64,000 nt of DNA from Pedobacter gandavensis (GTDB lineage Bacteria; Bacteroidota; Bacteroidia; Sphingobacteriales; Sphingobacteriaceae): assembly GCF_014172405.1 (NCBI RefSeq), contig NZ_WNXC01000008.1, forward strand, positions 186,001-250,000, given 5' to 3'. A program made the translations under genes and the position numbers. Below are positions 10,001-18,802 of the stretch, piece by piece; the stretch's first letter is position 1; each line of letters begins with the position of its first letter. Under the pieces are notes generated by a model. The model saw only the letters and a list, made by a program, of their open reading frames with translations, was not told the DNA's origin and did no database searches.

Positions 10001-10334
10001 CATTTACAAAATGGAAGCGTTTAACTTGTTCAAAAACATGTTGAATGCCGTAAATAAAGAAGTGGTGAGTTTCCTATATAAAGGTGGTATCCCAATTGAA
10101 ACAGATCCTAATGACGTAAGAGAAGCTCAGGCACCAAGACCTGCTCCGAGCAAATTGAAAACGACAAAAGCGGATTTTGAAATTTCAGTTGGCAATGAGC
10201 CAATGACGATGGAAGATACCCGTGAAGCTGCTCCACAGCAGCCAATCCGTAAAGAAGTTACGGTAGGTAGAAATGATATGTGCCCTTGTGGAAGCGGTAA
10301 GAAATTCAAAAACTGCCACGGCGCAGGATTGTAA
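7023..10334 (+). CDS. secA: Preprotein translocase ATPase SecA
   Basis: Motor ATPase that drives secretory proteins through SecYEG at the inner membrane. The 1103-residue length fits Bacteroidota SecA, which is longer than the 901-residue E. coli protein. Visible landmarks are the Walker A region MATGEGKTLV (near residue 190), DEVDSVLIDDARTPLIISG (Walker B/DEAD region), GMTGTA, the second RecA-like domain with NMAGRGTDI and GRAGRQGDPG, and LLEYDDVMNSQR of the helical scaffold. The C-terminal zinc motif CPCGSGKKFKNCHG begins at Cys1087, which also mediates SecB and lipid contacts in the family. Residues about 340-430 hold a lineage-typical insertion. It is transcribed alone and followed by a strong terminator. 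Confidence 0.98.
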   Translation: MLGFLTKVFGSKSERDIKALQPIVIRINEEYSKLSVLSNDELRNKTVYFKDVIAQALADIDGKITGLKADGESQDLSLAAKTALYDQIDELIKERDKELEVVLLNILPQAFAVVKETSRRFSENERLEVTASQHDRDYAVRRSNVVIEGDKAFWANTWDAAGTQVKWNMVHYDVQLIGGMVLHSGKISEMATGEGKTLVSTLPAYLNALAGKGVHIVTVNDYLARRDSEWNGPLFEFHGIKVDCIDKHEPNSQERRDAYLADITYGTNNEFGFDYLRDNMSQTPDQLVQRKLHFAMVDEVDSVLIDDARTPLIISGPVPFGDQHEFHELKPRIERLVAAQREYVTKALNEAKKLINDGKAGTEEGEGGLALLRAHRGLPKNKALIKFLSEGSVKQTLLKTENHYMADQSKNMPKVDSELYFYIDEKNNQVELTEKGIELITKSGEDAHFFVLPDVGTEIAEIEKSNLSNEEKIAQKDALMRDYSIKAERIHSVNQLLKAYTLFEMDVEYIIDEGKIKIVDEQTGRIMDGRRYSDGLHQAIEAKENVKVEDASQTYATVTLQNFFRMYHKLCGMTGTATTEAGEFWSIYKLDVVEIPTNRVISRIDHQDYVYRTVREKYNAVAEEIVKLTQAGRPVLVGTTSVEISELLSRMLKLRGIKHNVLNAKMHQREADIVAEAGQAGQVTIATNMAGRGTDIKLGAGVKEAGGLAIVGTERHESRRVDRQLRGRAGRQGDPGSSQFFVSLEDNLMRLFGSERISNIMVKMGIEDGEVIQHSMITKSIERAQKKVEENNFGIRKRLLEYDDVMNSQRTVIYAKRKNALFGERLDVDMNNMTFDVAEDIVTEYKEEGNYEGFKLEVIKNFSADTSIDEAEFSARNVHHLTDKLFDEVTAFYARKSEGIINQAMPVLNQVFEERGEHIEQIVVPFTDGIRSIQVPVGLKKAIDNHGREVTKSFEKTIVLALIDESWKEHLREMDELKQSVQNAVYEQKDPLIIYKMEAFNLFKNMLNAVNKEVVSFLYKGGIPIETDPNDVREAQAPRPAPSKLKTTKADFEISVGNEPMTMEDTREAAPQQPIRKEVTVGRNDMCPCGSGKKFKNCHGAGL

Positions 10335-10350
10335 TTTGTAATACACATTT

Positions 10351-10394
10351 AGAATGCCGATTTTTGTAACAAAAAATTCGGCATTCTTTTTTTT
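10351..10394 (+). terminator. secA terminator
   Basis: AGAATGCCGA and TCGGCATTCT form the outer stem. TTTTTGT/ACAAAAA continues it, with a small bulge, and a T-run ends near 10394. The longest open frame of the next gene would start inside this hairpin at 10354, which argues for its later start at 10405. Confidence 0.85.
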
Positions 10395-10404
10395 AAGCCC
10401 TTTC

Positions 10405-10863
10405 ATGAAGATATTATTTACCAGTATATTTTGTTGTTTCTCTATCGTCCTTTTTGCACAGCATAAAGGAGAAGTGATTGTGGTTAAAGATCCCATGATT
10501 GATAGCCTGATTGCGAAAAGGATCGCTTTATATACGAAATCGTCCGGTATTTCAGCAGCCAGTCCGCTGAAACCAGGAGCGGCAATTGTAAGCCAGATGG
10601 GTTACCGCGTGCAAGTATTCTATGGCTCCGACAGGCGCCAGGTATTTGCAGAACAAGCGCGGTTTAAATCGACTTACTCAAATTTGAATACCTATATTAC
10701 CTATAAAGAACCCAATTATTATTTGCGTGTTGGTGATTTTAGAACGCGTCTGGAAGCCCAGCGTTTGCTCAATGAACTGAAACCAATGTTTCCAACCCTA
10801 TTTATTTTTAGGGAGAAAATAAATGCACCTAACCTAGATTATAGCAATGACAATGAAAGATAA
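10405..10863 (+). CDS. Secreted SPOR-domain protein
   Basis: This 152-residue protein, from ATG 10405, has a signal peptide (MKILFTSIFCCFSIVLFAQ). A short linker and a C-terminal SPOR fold follow (about 75-145): GYRVQVFYGSDRRQ, then YLRVGDFRTRLEAQRLLNEL. SPOR domains bind denuded glycan strands of peptidoglycan, often at division sites, so the protein is probably periplasmic. The upstream in-frame ATG at 10354 lies inside the secA terminator and would spoil the signal peptide, so I reject it. The gene overlaps the following M20 hydrolase by 17 bp, which points to translational coupling. Confidence 0.85.
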   Translation: MKILFTSIFCCFSIVLFAQHKGEVIVVKDPMIDSLIAKRIALYTKSSGISAASPLKPGAAIVSQMGYRVQVFYGSDRRQVFAEQARFKSTYSNLNTYITYKEPNYYLRVGDFRTRLEAQRLLNELKPMFPTLFIFREKINAPNLDYSNDNER

Positions 10864-12034
10864 GATCCAAACCCTTGCGCTTGATATTTTTGATCAGGTG
10901 CGCGGCTACCGTCAGCATATTCATGCCAATCCTGAACTTTCTTTTAAGGAGTTTGAAACTTCAGCTTATATTAAAAGCCACCTGGAAGAATGGGGTATCC
11001 CTTATACCGAGATGGCCAATACAGGTGTAGTTGGGTTGATTACTGGTGGGATCCCTTCAGATAAGATCATCGCTTTGCGTGCAGATATGGATGCTTTGCC
11101 AATTATAGAGGCAAATGAGAAGCCTTATGTTTCAAAAAATCCTGGTGTGATGCATGCCTGTGGTCATGATGTACACAGTTCTTCTTTATTGGGAACAGCC
11201 TATATCCTGAACAGCATGAAGGAGGAATTTGCCGGAACGATCAAATTGATCTTTCAGCCCGGAGAGGAAGTGTTGCCTGGCGGTGCCAGCATCATGATAA
11301 AAGAAGGGGTGTTGGATAATCCTAAGCCACAGGCGATCCTTGGACAGCATGTAATGCCATTGATTGATGCAGGTAAGGTTGGCTTCCGCTCAGGTATTTA
11401 TATGGCCTCTACGGACGAGCTTTACGTGACTGTACATGGTAAAGGTGGTCATGGTGCACAACCGCATCAGAACATTGATCCGGTATTGATTGCCGCACAT
11501 ATCGTGGTGGCACTGCAGCAGATTGTTAGCAGAAACGCAGATCCACGTCTGCCCTCAGTACTTTCTTTTGGAAAGGTACAGGCAAATGGGGCAACGAATA
11601 TCATTCCGAATGAGGTGAAAATGGAAGGTACTTTCAGGACACTGAATGAGGATTGGCGCAAGGATGCAAAAAAACTAATGAAAAAAATGGCGGAAGGCAT
11701 TGCCGAAAGTATGGGTGGTAGCTGTGATTTTAACATCATGGATGGTTATCCTTACCTGATCAATGAGCCGGTATTGAGTGATCGTGCACGTGCTTTTGCA
11801 GAAGATTATTTAGGGAAAGAGAATGTACTGGAACTGGATATCTGGATGGCTGCGGAAGATTTTGCTTATTATTCTCAGGTAACTGATGCTTGTTTTTACA
11901 GGTTAGGAACTGGAAATAAGGCAAAAGATACCTGTTATTCCGTGCATACGCCGAACTTTGATATTGATGAGGATGCGTTGAAATTGTCGACAGGCTTAAT
12001 GGCTTATATTGCGTTAAAGCAATTGGGTAATTAA
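10847..12034 (+). CDS. M20 family amidohydrolase (N-acyl amino acid hydrolase type)
   Basis: This 395-residue cytoplasmic metal-dependent hydrolase of the M20D group cleaves amide bonds of N-acyl amino acids or related compounds. Motifs seen are YRQHIHANPELSF near the N-terminus, ALRADMDALPI, the metal-binding HACGHDVH, FQPGEE with the catalytic glutamate, and GHGAQPHQNIDPV in the lid domain. It has no signal peptide, unlike the second M20 gene at 21883. The start at 10847 overlaps the SPOR gene; ATG 10853 is an alternative. It is probably co-transcribed with the SPOR gene and the secreted protein 7 bp downstream. The exact substrate is unknown. Confidence 0.92.
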   Translation: MTMKDKIQTLALDIFDQVRGYRQHIHANPELSFKEFETSAYIKSHLEEWGIPYTEMANTGVVGLITGGIPSDKIIALRADMDALPIIEANEKPYVSKNPGVMHACGHDVHSSSLLGTAYILNSMKEEFAGTIKLIFQPGEEVLPGGASIMIKEGVLDNPKPQAILGQHVMPLIDAGKVGFRSGIYMASTDELYVTVHGKGGHGAQPHQNIDPVLIAAHIVVALQQIVSRNADPRLPSVLSFGKVQANGATNIIPNEVKMEGTFRTLNEDWRKDAKKLMKKMAEGIAESMGGSCDFNIMDGYPYLINEPVLSDRARAFAEDYLGKENVLELDIWMAAEDFAYYSQVTDACFYRLGTGNKAKDTCYSVHTPNFDIDEDALKLSTGLMAYIALKQLGN

Positions 12035-12041
12035 AGGCCGG

Positions 12042-12989
12042 ATGAAAAAAATACTTTTATTGGCGGTTTGTGGACTTTGGTTTATGAACGGATTCAGTCA
12101 GGAGATTCCACGCTTTAACCCGGATACAATCAAAACGATCCAGCTGGATTCGGCGGTTAATATCAGGTCGCAGAAGTTTGGTGTGGAAACGTTTATCAAT
12201 GCCATCATCACTGATAATAGCTTTTATCAGGCATTCCGGAATATGAAAAAGTATGGCTTTATCGCTGAAAACCGGATTTATACCTACGATAAAAAGAATA
12301 AAGTAAACGGTAAAATTTACCGAAAAATCAGGCATAACCCTACAGGGGCTGTTAAGATGGAATATCTTGTGAAACAGGATACCGGGAAGGTATATAAGAA
12401 AAATGGTAAATACCAGCTGTATACCATAGAGATGTTCGATTATATCTTTATGAATGCGTATCAGTCGGAATTTGTAACCGAAGAGCCGATGACCACCGCT
12501 AAATCCGGGGAAAGTAATGAGAGTTATAAGGATAAACTGAAGACCCTCATTTTTGCCCCAGGGAAGCCAATCAAAGGCTTGCCATTTATCGGTAGTAAAA
12601 CTCAAATCTTTACGGCCAATATGCGGCAGTATTATGACTATAGCTATGCCAGTGGAACTTATCTGGATTCTATTCCAGTATACCGTTTCAAGGTTACCGT
12701 AAAGCCAGATCTGAGCAGTGGTACTAAGGATGGTCTGATGATTAAGGAGCTGACCACGATTTTTGACCAGCGTAGTTTTGAGATCCTTGGCCGTTATGTG
12801 GACATGAAATACAGCAATATGTTGTTTGATTTTAATGTCCAGATGAACATCGAGATGAGTTATTTTAGCGGGGAGAAATTGCCTACAAAAATCACTTATC
12901 AGGGGAATTGGGATTACCCTTTTAAAAAGGAAGAAAGGGCGAGCTTCTTGATTGTCCATAAGGACTATAATATTGGAAAATCGAAATAG
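12042..12989 (+). CDS. Secreted protein of unknown function
   Basis: This 315-residue protein has a signal peptide (MKKILLLAVCGLWFMNGFSQ). The mature part is rich in Lys, Tyr and beta-forming stretches, with no cysteine in the mature chain and no motif I recognise. Segments such as YFSGEKLPTKITYQGNWDYP suggest a periplasmic or surface beta-sandwich or an outer-membrane-associated protein. It follows the M20 hydrolase by 7 bp and so probably shares its transcript. A 300-codon open frame on the opposite strand is a by-product of codon composition and is not a gene. Confidence 0.65.
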   Translation: MKKILLLAVCGLWFMNGFSQEIPRFNPDTIKTIQLDSAVNIRSQKFGVETFINAIITDNSFYQAFRNMKKYGFIAENRIYTYDKKNKVNGKIYRKIRHNPTGAVKMEYLVKQDTGKVYKKNGKYQLYTIEMFDYIFMNAYQSEFVTEEPMTTAKSGESNESYKDKLKTLIFAPGKPIKGLPFIGSKTQIFTANMRQYYDYSYASGTYLDSIPVYRFKVTVKPDLSSGTKDGLMIKELTTIFDQRSFEILGRYVDMKYSNMLFDFNVQMNIEMSYFSGEKLPTKITYQGNWDYPFKKEERASFLIVHKDYNIGKSK

Positions 12990-13032
12990 CCAAGCGGCTG
13001 TTTATAAGGTTTATTTATTCCGAATTTTAAAA

Positions 13033-13040
13033 TATATTTG
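13033..13040 (+). promoter_or_regulatory. -7 element (TATATTTG) for the serine hydrolase gene
   Basis: This exact TAnnTTTG match ends 20 bp before ATG 13061, predicting a leader of about 14 nt. No clear TTG lies at the usual -33 spacing. Confidence 0.5.
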
Positions 13041-13060
13041 ATAGGCAAAATTGTTCTGTT

Positions 13061-14611
13061 ATGAAAAAAATTAGACTCGGCGTTATTGTTTCTGTACTTT
13101 TTGGGGTCACACTGTCTTTAAATGCGCAGGTGCTGACCAATAAACAGGTAGATAGCCTGGTAGAAAAGACCTTGACTACTTTTAATGTACCCGGTATTGC
13201 AGTGGCCATTGTAAAAGATGGAAAAGTGATTCATGCCAAGGGATACGGACTTCGTTCTTTAAGCACAAAGGAGCCAGTCAATGAAAACACTTTTTTTGGA
13301 ATCGCTTCCAACAGCAAGGCCTTTACGGCTGCCGGATTGGGAATATTGGTGGATGAAGGGAAGCTGAAATGGGACGATAAGGTGGTAGACTTGATTCCCG
13401 GATTTAAGTTGTACAACCCTTATGTAACGCAAGAGTTTACGGTAAGAGACTTATTGACTCATCGTAGTGGCTTGGGCTTAGGTGCGGGAGATCTGATGAT
13501 ATTTCCGGATTCTAACCGGGTAACTAAAGCGGAGCTGATTCATAATATGCGTTACCTGAAGCCAGTTTCTGGATTCAGGACGAAATTTGATTACGATAAC
13601 CTGCTGTATATTGTGGCTGGAGAGGTACTGGCAAAAGTATCGGGAATGAGCTGGGAAGATTTTATCGAAACCAGAATCATGCGCCCCATAGGAATGAGCC
13701 AGAGTTCTGCTGATTATCCTCGACTGAAAGATAAAAAGAATTCGATAGATGCGCATACTTCGATTGATGGAAAGTTAACTGTGATCAGTAAAGCTTTTCC
13801 GGAGATTTCTAATGCTGCAGGTGGGATCTGGTCTAACGTGACAGAGCTGAGTAAATGGGCGATCATGCAGATGAACAATGGGAAATATGGCGAGGGACTA
13901 AATAAAGAATTGTTTACTGCAGAAGTTCATCGGGAAATGTGGAGTCCACAAACGATTATCGCTGGCAGTGCTTTTAACAGTTATGGACTTGGATGGTTTC
14001 TGAGTTCAGCCAAAGGGAAATTGCAGGTTTCACATACCGGTGGTTTAAGTGGAATTGTAACGCAAGTGACTTTAATTCCAGAAATGAAACTGGGAATTAT
14101 TGTGCTGACCAATCAGGAGAGTGGCGCGGCTTTTTCTTCCATTACGAACACCATATTGGATGGTTATTTTGATAACAAAGGGAGAGATAGAATTGCTACT
14201 TATAAAAGCAATGTCATGGCCAGTGAAGCAGAAGATAAAAAGGTAACGGATCAAATATGGGCTGCGATTACTGCTGAACAGCGAAAAAATACTCAAAAAG
14301 TTAACCTGAGCATTTATGAAGGATCTTTTACCGACCCCTGGTTTGGTGAGGTGATTATTAAAATGCAAAATGGAAAACCTTGGTTTCAGTCTGTGAATTC
14401 CCCAAAGCTTAGTGGTGAAATGCTGCCTTACAAAGGGAATACTTTTGTGGTGAAATGGACAGATAGAAGTATGCATGCCGATGCCTTTGCAATTTTCTCT
14501 TTAGATAAAGAAGGGAAAGCTGCCGGGATGAAAATGGAAGCGGTATCCCCTTTAACGGATTTCAGTTATGACTTTCAAGACCTTGATTTTAGTCGAACCA
14601 TTAAAAAATAA
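13061..14611 (+). CDS. Secreted serine hydrolase, beta-lactamase/class C family
   Basis: This 516-residue exported protein has a signal peptide ending LSLNAQ and a penicillin-binding-protein-like catalytic domain. The SxxK motif is SNSK (in FGIASNSKAFTAAG), the YxN motif lies in FDYDNLLYIVAGEV, and the KTG-type triad element is HTGG. A C-terminal lipocalin-like or DUF3471-type region (about 400-510) follows, with EGSFTDPWFGEV. Such proteins include esterases, D-amino-acid peptidases and beta-lactamase relatives. Activity against beta-lactams cannot be inferred. It is followed closely by an SGNH hydrolase, probably in the same transcript. Confidence 0.88.
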   Translation: MKKIRLGVIVSVLFGVTLSLNAQVLTNKQVDSLVEKTLTTFNVPGIAVAIVKDGKVIHAKGYGLRSLSTKEPVNENTFFGIASNSKAFTAAGLGILVDEGKLKWDDKVVDLIPGFKLYNPYVTQEFTVRDLLTHRSGLGLGAGDLMIFPDSNRVTKAELIHNMRYLKPVSGFRTKFDYDNLLYIVAGEVLAKVSGMSWEDFIETRIMRPIGMSQSSADYPRLKDKKNSIDAHTSIDGKLTVISKAFPEISNAAGGIWSNVTELSKWAIMQMNNGKYGEGLNKELFTAEVHREMWSPQTIIAGSAFNSYGLGWFLSSAKGKLQVSHTGGLSGIVTQVTLIPEMKLGIIVLTNQESGAAFSSITNTILDGYFDNKGRDRIATYKSNVMASEAEDKKVTDQIWAAITAEQRKNTQKVNLSIYEGSFTDPWFGEVIIKMQNGKPWFQSVNSPKLSGEMLPYKGNTFVVKWTDRSMHADAFAIFSLDKEGKAAGMKMEAVSPLTDFSYDFQDLDFSRTIKK

Positions 14612-14616
14612 TTGTG

Positions 14617-15282
14617 ATGAAAAATATTCAAAAATTAAGCCTGTTGCTCGCACCATTGGTGCTGTTTGTTTTATTTACTGCGATGAATGTTAAGCCTAAA
14701 AAGATTATAATTTTTGGAGATTCCATCACTGAGATGGGAGTGAAACCAGGTGGTTATGTGGACTTGATCCGTAAATCACTGGATCCATTGAAGTATGAGG
14801 TGATCGGATCAGGGATTGGTGGTAATAAGGTTTATGATCTTTATTTACGGATGGAGGAAGATGTGCTGGCTAAAAAGCCTGACCTGGTGGTGATCTATAT
14901 CGGCGTGAATGATGTATGGCATAAACAGTCTATGCATACCGGGACGGATTATGATAAGTTTATTGGCTTTTATCAGGCATTGATCCGCAAGATTCAGGCT
15001 ACAGGTGCTCAAGTGGTTTTATGTACACCTGCAGTAATCGGAGAAAAGAAAAATGCTGCGAATGAGATGGATGCTGACCTGGATAAATATTCAGGAGCAA
15101 TCCGGGAATTGGCAACGAAGAATAAATTGCCATTATGTGACCTAAGGACTTTGTTCAAAACCTATGAGGAGAAAAACAATACCGCAGATGTAGCCAAAGG
15201 GATTTTAACGACGGATGGTGTACATTTGAACGATAAAGGCAATCAAGCCCTGGCAGAAGTATTGATCCCACTGTTAAAATAA
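14617..15282 (+). CDS. SGNH/GDSL hydrolase
   Basis: This 221-residue protein has an N-terminal hydrophobic segment (about 5-25), probably a signal peptide or anchor. The block motifs of SGNH esterases are present: IIIFGDSITEMG with the catalytic serine, the GxGGNK glycine block (SGIGGNKVYDL), IGVNDVWH with the oxyanion Asn, and DGVHLNDKGN with the catalytic Asp and His. Members deacetylate or de-esterify carbohydrates and lipids. I prefer ATG 14617 over the in-frame GTG at 14614. It lies 5 bp after the serine hydrolase gene, so the two hydrolases likely form an operon. Confidence 0.9.
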   Translation: MKNIQKLSLLLAPLVLFVLFTAMNVKPKKIIIFGDSITEMGVKPGGYVDLIRKSLDPLKYEVIGSGIGGNKVYDLYLRMEEDVLAKKPDLVVIYIGVNDVWHKQSMHTGTDYDKFIGFYQALIRKIQATGAQVVLCTPAVIGEKKNAANEMDADLDKYSGAIRELATKNKLPLCDLRTLFKTYEEKNNTADVAKGILTTDGVHLNDKGNQALAEVLIPLLK

Positions 15283-15336
15283 ATACAATGGAATTATAAA
15301 GGAGATAAGTGCAAGCGATATATAAAATATTAAAGA

Positions 15337-17337
15337 ATGATTAATCAGGATACCATCAGCAAAATCATGGAAACCGTCCGCATTGAGGAAGTGGTTGGTG
15401 ATTTTGTGTCTTTAAAAAAACGTGGTACCAGTTTGATAGGGAATTGCCCTTTTCACAATGAGAAAACACCTTCTTTCCACGTTTCTGTGGCTAAAGGAAT
15501 TTACAAGTGTTTTGGTTGTGGTAAAGGTGGTGATTCGGTCCATTTTATCATGGACCATGAGAAGTATTCTTATCCGGAAGCCTTAAAGTTTCTGGCTCAG
15601 AAATACCATATTGAGGTGGAGGAGACGGTACAGTCTCCACAAAATATTGAGGCCCAGAATGCGCGGGAAAGCTTATACATTGTTTCGGAGTTTGCGGCGG
15701 GATTTTTCGCTAATGAACTGTGGACAGGGGATCAGGGCAGAGCCATTGGTCTGAGCTATTTTAAAGAGCGCGGATTCAGGGAAGATATTGTCAAGAAATT
15801 CCAATTGGGCTATTCCCCGGATGTTTGGGATGCCTTGATTCAGAACGCCATTTCAGCTGGACATAAAGAAGAGTACCTGGAGAAAACAGGCTTAGCAATC
15901 AGAAATGATAAAGGCAAGCTGTATGATCGTTTTAGGGGTAGGGTGATGTTTCCGATCCATAATTTTACAGGTAGGATCATTGGTTTTGGTGGTAGAACGC
16001 TGAAAACAGATAAGAATGTCCCTAAATATGTCAATTCTCCGGAAAGTGACATCTACCATAAGTCGAATGTACTTTATGGTTTATTCCATGCTAAAAAAGC
16101 AATTCGAGATACCGATAACTGTTATCTGGTAGAAGGTTATGCGGATGTGCTTGCTGCGCATCAGGCAGGGATAGAAAATGTGGTGGCCTCCTCAGGTACC
16201 TCATTAACGACAGAACAGATTCGTTTGATCGGTCGTTTCACGGAAAATGTAACCATTCTTTACGATGGGGATGCTGCGGGGATTAAAGCCTCATTACGTG
16301 GATTAGATATGATCCTGGAGGAAGGATTGAATGTAAAAGTCGTTTCCTTTCCAGATGGCCATGATCCCGATTCTTACATGCATCATGTAGGCTCTGGGGA
16401 GTTTAAGAAATACATTGAGAACAACCGTAAAGATTTTATTCTTTACAAGGCGAATATACTGCTTAAAGAAGCAGGTACAGATCCAATTAAAAGGGCTGGA
16501 ATCATCCGGGATATTGTAGAGAGTATTGCAAAGATTCCCGATGATATTAAGGCTTCGATTTTCATTAAGGAATGCAGTAGCTTGTTGCAGGTAGAAGAAC
16601 GGATTCTGCTTTCTGAACTGAATAAGATCAGGATGGCAAAATTCAGGAAATCTGGCTCCGGTAATGCGTCTGCAGGAAATTCTGGTGTTGGCTCCTCTGG
16701 TTTTCAACAGCAAAATCAATATCAGCCTTATCCTGATGGACCACCAGACAATCTTTTTGAGGTTCCAGGTGCGGGAGCAGAGGCCGCTGAAGCGGCAGCA
16801 GCGGAAGAAAGTGATCTGCTGCAGGAGCAGGAGGTTGTCCGTCTTTTGTTGGCTTATGGCCATGAGCTGGTGAGTTGGGATCAGATCGATAACATGTATA
16901 TTGGTTCCTTCATCATGCAGAATCTGGCAGATGTGAGCTTTACCGATCCGACTTGTAAAAGTATTATTGATACTTATAATGAAGAAATAGAAAATGGCCA
17001 TTTGCCTGTAGCCAGCCAGTTTATCAACAATGAGAATCGGAAAATTGTGGAGTTGGCGATTACGCTTTCTACTTCTCCCTATTCTCTGAGTGAAAACTGG
17101 TACAACAAACATAATATCTATGTTAGAGATGAAAGTGTCAATTTAAAGGCGACCATTCTTGGTGGGATTTTCCACCTTAAAAAGGGAAAGGTAGCGCGGA
17201 TGTTAGCCGACATTTCTAAAGAAATTAAAACCGAACAGGATTCTGTAAATCTGGAAATTCTGATGCAGCGTTTTATGTTTATGAAAACCGTAGAAAGAGA
17301 GATTTCAAAGTTCCTGGGAACGGTGATTTTAAAATAG
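15337..17337 (+). CDS. dnaG: DNA primase
   Basis: Synthesises the RNA primers used at the replication fork. At 666 residues it is slightly longer than many family members. The CHC2 zinc ribbon is intact (Cys37, His40, Cys58, Cys61 in NCPFHNEKTPSF and KCFGCGKGGD). The TOPRIM core shows VEGYADVLAAHQAG with its catalytic glutamate and LYDGDAAGIKA with the DxD-type acidic pair. A Gly/Ser/Gln/Ala-rich linker (about 440-490) precedes a C-terminal helicase-binding domain. Its stop codon is directly followed by the yraN ATG with no gap, so the two are coupled. A 269-codon antisense frame inside it is not a gene. Confidence 0.97.
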   Translation: MINQDTISKIMETVRIEEVVGDFVSLKKRGTSLIGNCPFHNEKTPSFHVSVAKGIYKCFGCGKGGDSVHFIMDHEKYSYPEALKFLAQKYHIEVEETVQSPQNIEAQNARESLYIVSEFAAGFFANELWTGDQGRAIGLSYFKERGFREDIVKKFQLGYSPDVWDALIQNAISAGHKEEYLEKTGLAIRNDKGKLYDRFRGRVMFPIHNFTGRIIGFGGRTLKTDKNVPKYVNSPESDIYHKSNVLYGLFHAKKAIRDTDNCYLVEGYADVLAAHQAGIENVVASSGTSLTTEQIRLIGRFTENVTILYDGDAAGIKASLRGLDMILEEGLNVKVVSFPDGHDPDSYMHHVGSGEFKKYIENNRKDFILYKANILLKEAGTDPIKRAGIIRDIVESIAKIPDDIKASIFIKECSSLLQVEERILLSELNKIRMAKFRKSGSGNASAGNSGVGSSGFQQQNQYQPYPDGPPDNLFEVPGAGAEAAEAAAAEESDLLQEQEVVRLLLAYGHELVSWDQIDNMYIGSFIMQNLADVSFTDPTCKSIIDTYNEEIENGHLPVASQFINNENRKIVELAITLSTSPYSLSENWYNKHNIYVRDESVNLKATILGGIFHLKKGKVARMLADISKEIKTEQDSVNLEILMQRFMFMKTVEREISKFLGTVILK

Positions 17338-17700
17338 ATGGCGCAACATAATGAGCTTGGTAAACGTGGGGAGGAGATCGCCAGAGCCTATCTGGAAAAT
17401 GCAGGATATCGCATTTTAAATGTGAATTGGAGATACGCCAGGGCAGAAGTTGACGTTATAGCTGATCAGGGAGGAACCCTGGTTTTTGTGGAAGTGAAAA
17501 CACGGACAACCACCGATTATGGGGAGCCGGAAGATTTTGTAGACCGCAAAAAGGAAAAGCAATTGGAATTTGCTTCCTCGGCTTATATAGAATGGAAACA
17601 ACATCAGGGGGAAATCCGTTTTGATATTATTGCCATTACTTTTGAGCAAATAAATAGTTATAAAATTAATCATATTGAAGATGCATTCTGGCCAAGTTAA
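17338..17700 (+). CDS. yraN: YraN family (UPF0102) endonuclease-fold protein
   Basis: This 120-residue protein starts GKRGEEIARAYLENAGYRIL and continues with the restriction-endonuclease-fold core RYARAEVDVIADQGG and FVEVKTRT. These hold the E, D and ExK residues of the PD-(D/E)xK superfamily. The cellular role of YraN is not settled; a nuclease acting on DNA intermediates is a reasonable guess from the fold. It begins immediately after dnaG. Confidence 0.93.
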   Translation: MAQHNELGKRGEEIARAYLENAGYRILNVNWRYARAEVDVIADQGGTLVFVEVKTRTTTDYGEPEDFVDRKKEKQLEFASSAYIEWKQHQGEIRFDIIAITFEQINSYKINHIEDAFWPS

Positions 17701-17707
17701 AAAAATC

Positions 17708-18784
17708 ATGAGTTTATCTAAATTAGTCCTTTCGGCTTGCTTATTACTAAGTGTTTCGTTTGTGATTTCTTGTAAAAATAATACCACAGTAGGTTCTGGT
17801 GTAAGTTTCAAAGCTCCGGAACAAGGGCAAAGTTTTCCTCTGGGAACGGATGTAAAAGTGGCATTGGAAGTACCTTCGGGGAGTAACATTACTTCCGCTG
17901 TTTATACATTGGACGGGAAGCCTGTTGCGACAAAAAACAATGCTGATCCGGTTGCTATACCGACAAAAGGCTTGAGCTTGGGTTATAAGCTGATTACAGC
18001 CATTATAGAGGAAGATGGGAAGAAAGATACGTTAACGATCAACTTTGAGTTGAAGTCGGCTGTAGTGCCTTCGCAATACGGTTATCAGGTGATTAAGACC
18101 TTTCCTCATGATACAGCTGCGTATACACAAGGCTTGGAATTCCATAACGGTCGCTTTTTAGAAAGTACCGGTCAGGAACAACATTCTTCTTTGAGGTGGG
18201 TGGATGTACCTACAGGTAAGGTATTACAACAAACGAAACTGGATGATCAATATTTCGGCGAGGGATCTAGTCTGGTGGGTGATAAAGTGGTGATGCTAAC
18301 CTGGCAAAACAGATTGGGTTTAGTTTTCGACGCGAAGACTTTAACTCAGCAGTCTACTTTTCCGTACCAGTCGAGCATGGAAGGCTGGGGTTTATGTTTT
18401 GATGGCCAAAGGTTGTATAAATCTGATGGCACCAATAAGATCTGGTTCCTGAATAAAGACAATTATAAAGAAGAGGGTTTTATTGAAGTTTATAACAATT
18501 ATGGTCCGGTACCTCAGCTGAATGAGCTGGAGTATATTGACGGTAAGATTTATGCCAATGTCTATACAAAAAATGTAGTGGTGGTGATTGATCCGGCTAC
18601 GGGTGTGGTAGAGAAAGAGATTGATTTTACTGGTTTGTTGCCGGCTGGATATTATAAAGATGAGGTAGATCAGGCGAATAATGTACTGAATGGCATTGCC
18701 TATGATAAAGCGGGTAAACGATTGTTTGTAACCGGAAAGAAATGGCCTCATATGTTCCAGGTGAATCTGGTTGCGAAGCCTTAA
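17708..18784 (+). CDS. Glutaminyl-peptide cyclotransferase-like lipoprotein
   Basis: From ATG 17708 this is a 358-residue protein with a lipoprotein signal peptide (MSLSKLVLSACLLLSVSFVI, then Ser-Cys as the lipobox end). A short immunoglobulin-like part (about 35-115) precedes a beta-propeller that fits the Glu_cyclase_2 family of glutamine cyclotransferases. Typical propeller segments are FPHDTAAYTQGLEF, FGEGSSLVGDKV and NELEYIDGKIYANV. The family converts N-terminal Gln to pyroglutamate. An in-frame ATG at 17675 lies inside yraN and would put a charged stretch before the signal peptide, so I reject it. It probably belongs to the dnaG-yraN transcript, which ends at the terminator at 18803. 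Confidence 0.85.
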   Translation: MSLSKLVLSACLLLSVSFVISCKNNTTVGSGVSFKAPEQGQSFPLGTDVKVALEVPSGSNITSAVYTLDGKPVATKNNADPVAIPTKGLSLGYKLITAIIEEDGKKDTLTINFELKSAVVPSQYGYQVIKTFPHDTAAYTQGLEFHNGRFLESTGQEQHSSLRWVDVPTGKVLQQTKLDDQYFGEGSSLVGDKVVMLTWQNRLGLVFDAKTLTQQSTFPYQSSMEGWGLCFDGQRLYKSDGTNKIWFLNKDNYKEEGFIEVYNNYGPVPQLNELEYIDGKIYANVYTKNVVVVIDPATGVVEKEIDFTGLLPAGYYKDEVDQANNVLNGIAYDKAGKRLFVTGKKWPHMFQVNLVAKP

Positions 18785-18802
18785 TCTCCACGTTGGTTCC
18801 TA

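Noticed and set aside
12057..12959. 300-codon open frame on the minus strand opposite the secreted protein gene
   Set aside because: The plus-strand frame has a clean signal peptide, a good start context and operon spacing. The antisense product has an unnatural composition, rich in Ile, His and Phe, and no motif.
16303..17112. 269-codon minus-strand frame inside dnaG
   Set aside because: It lies wholly within a confidently identified primase gene and has no recognisable domain or promoter.
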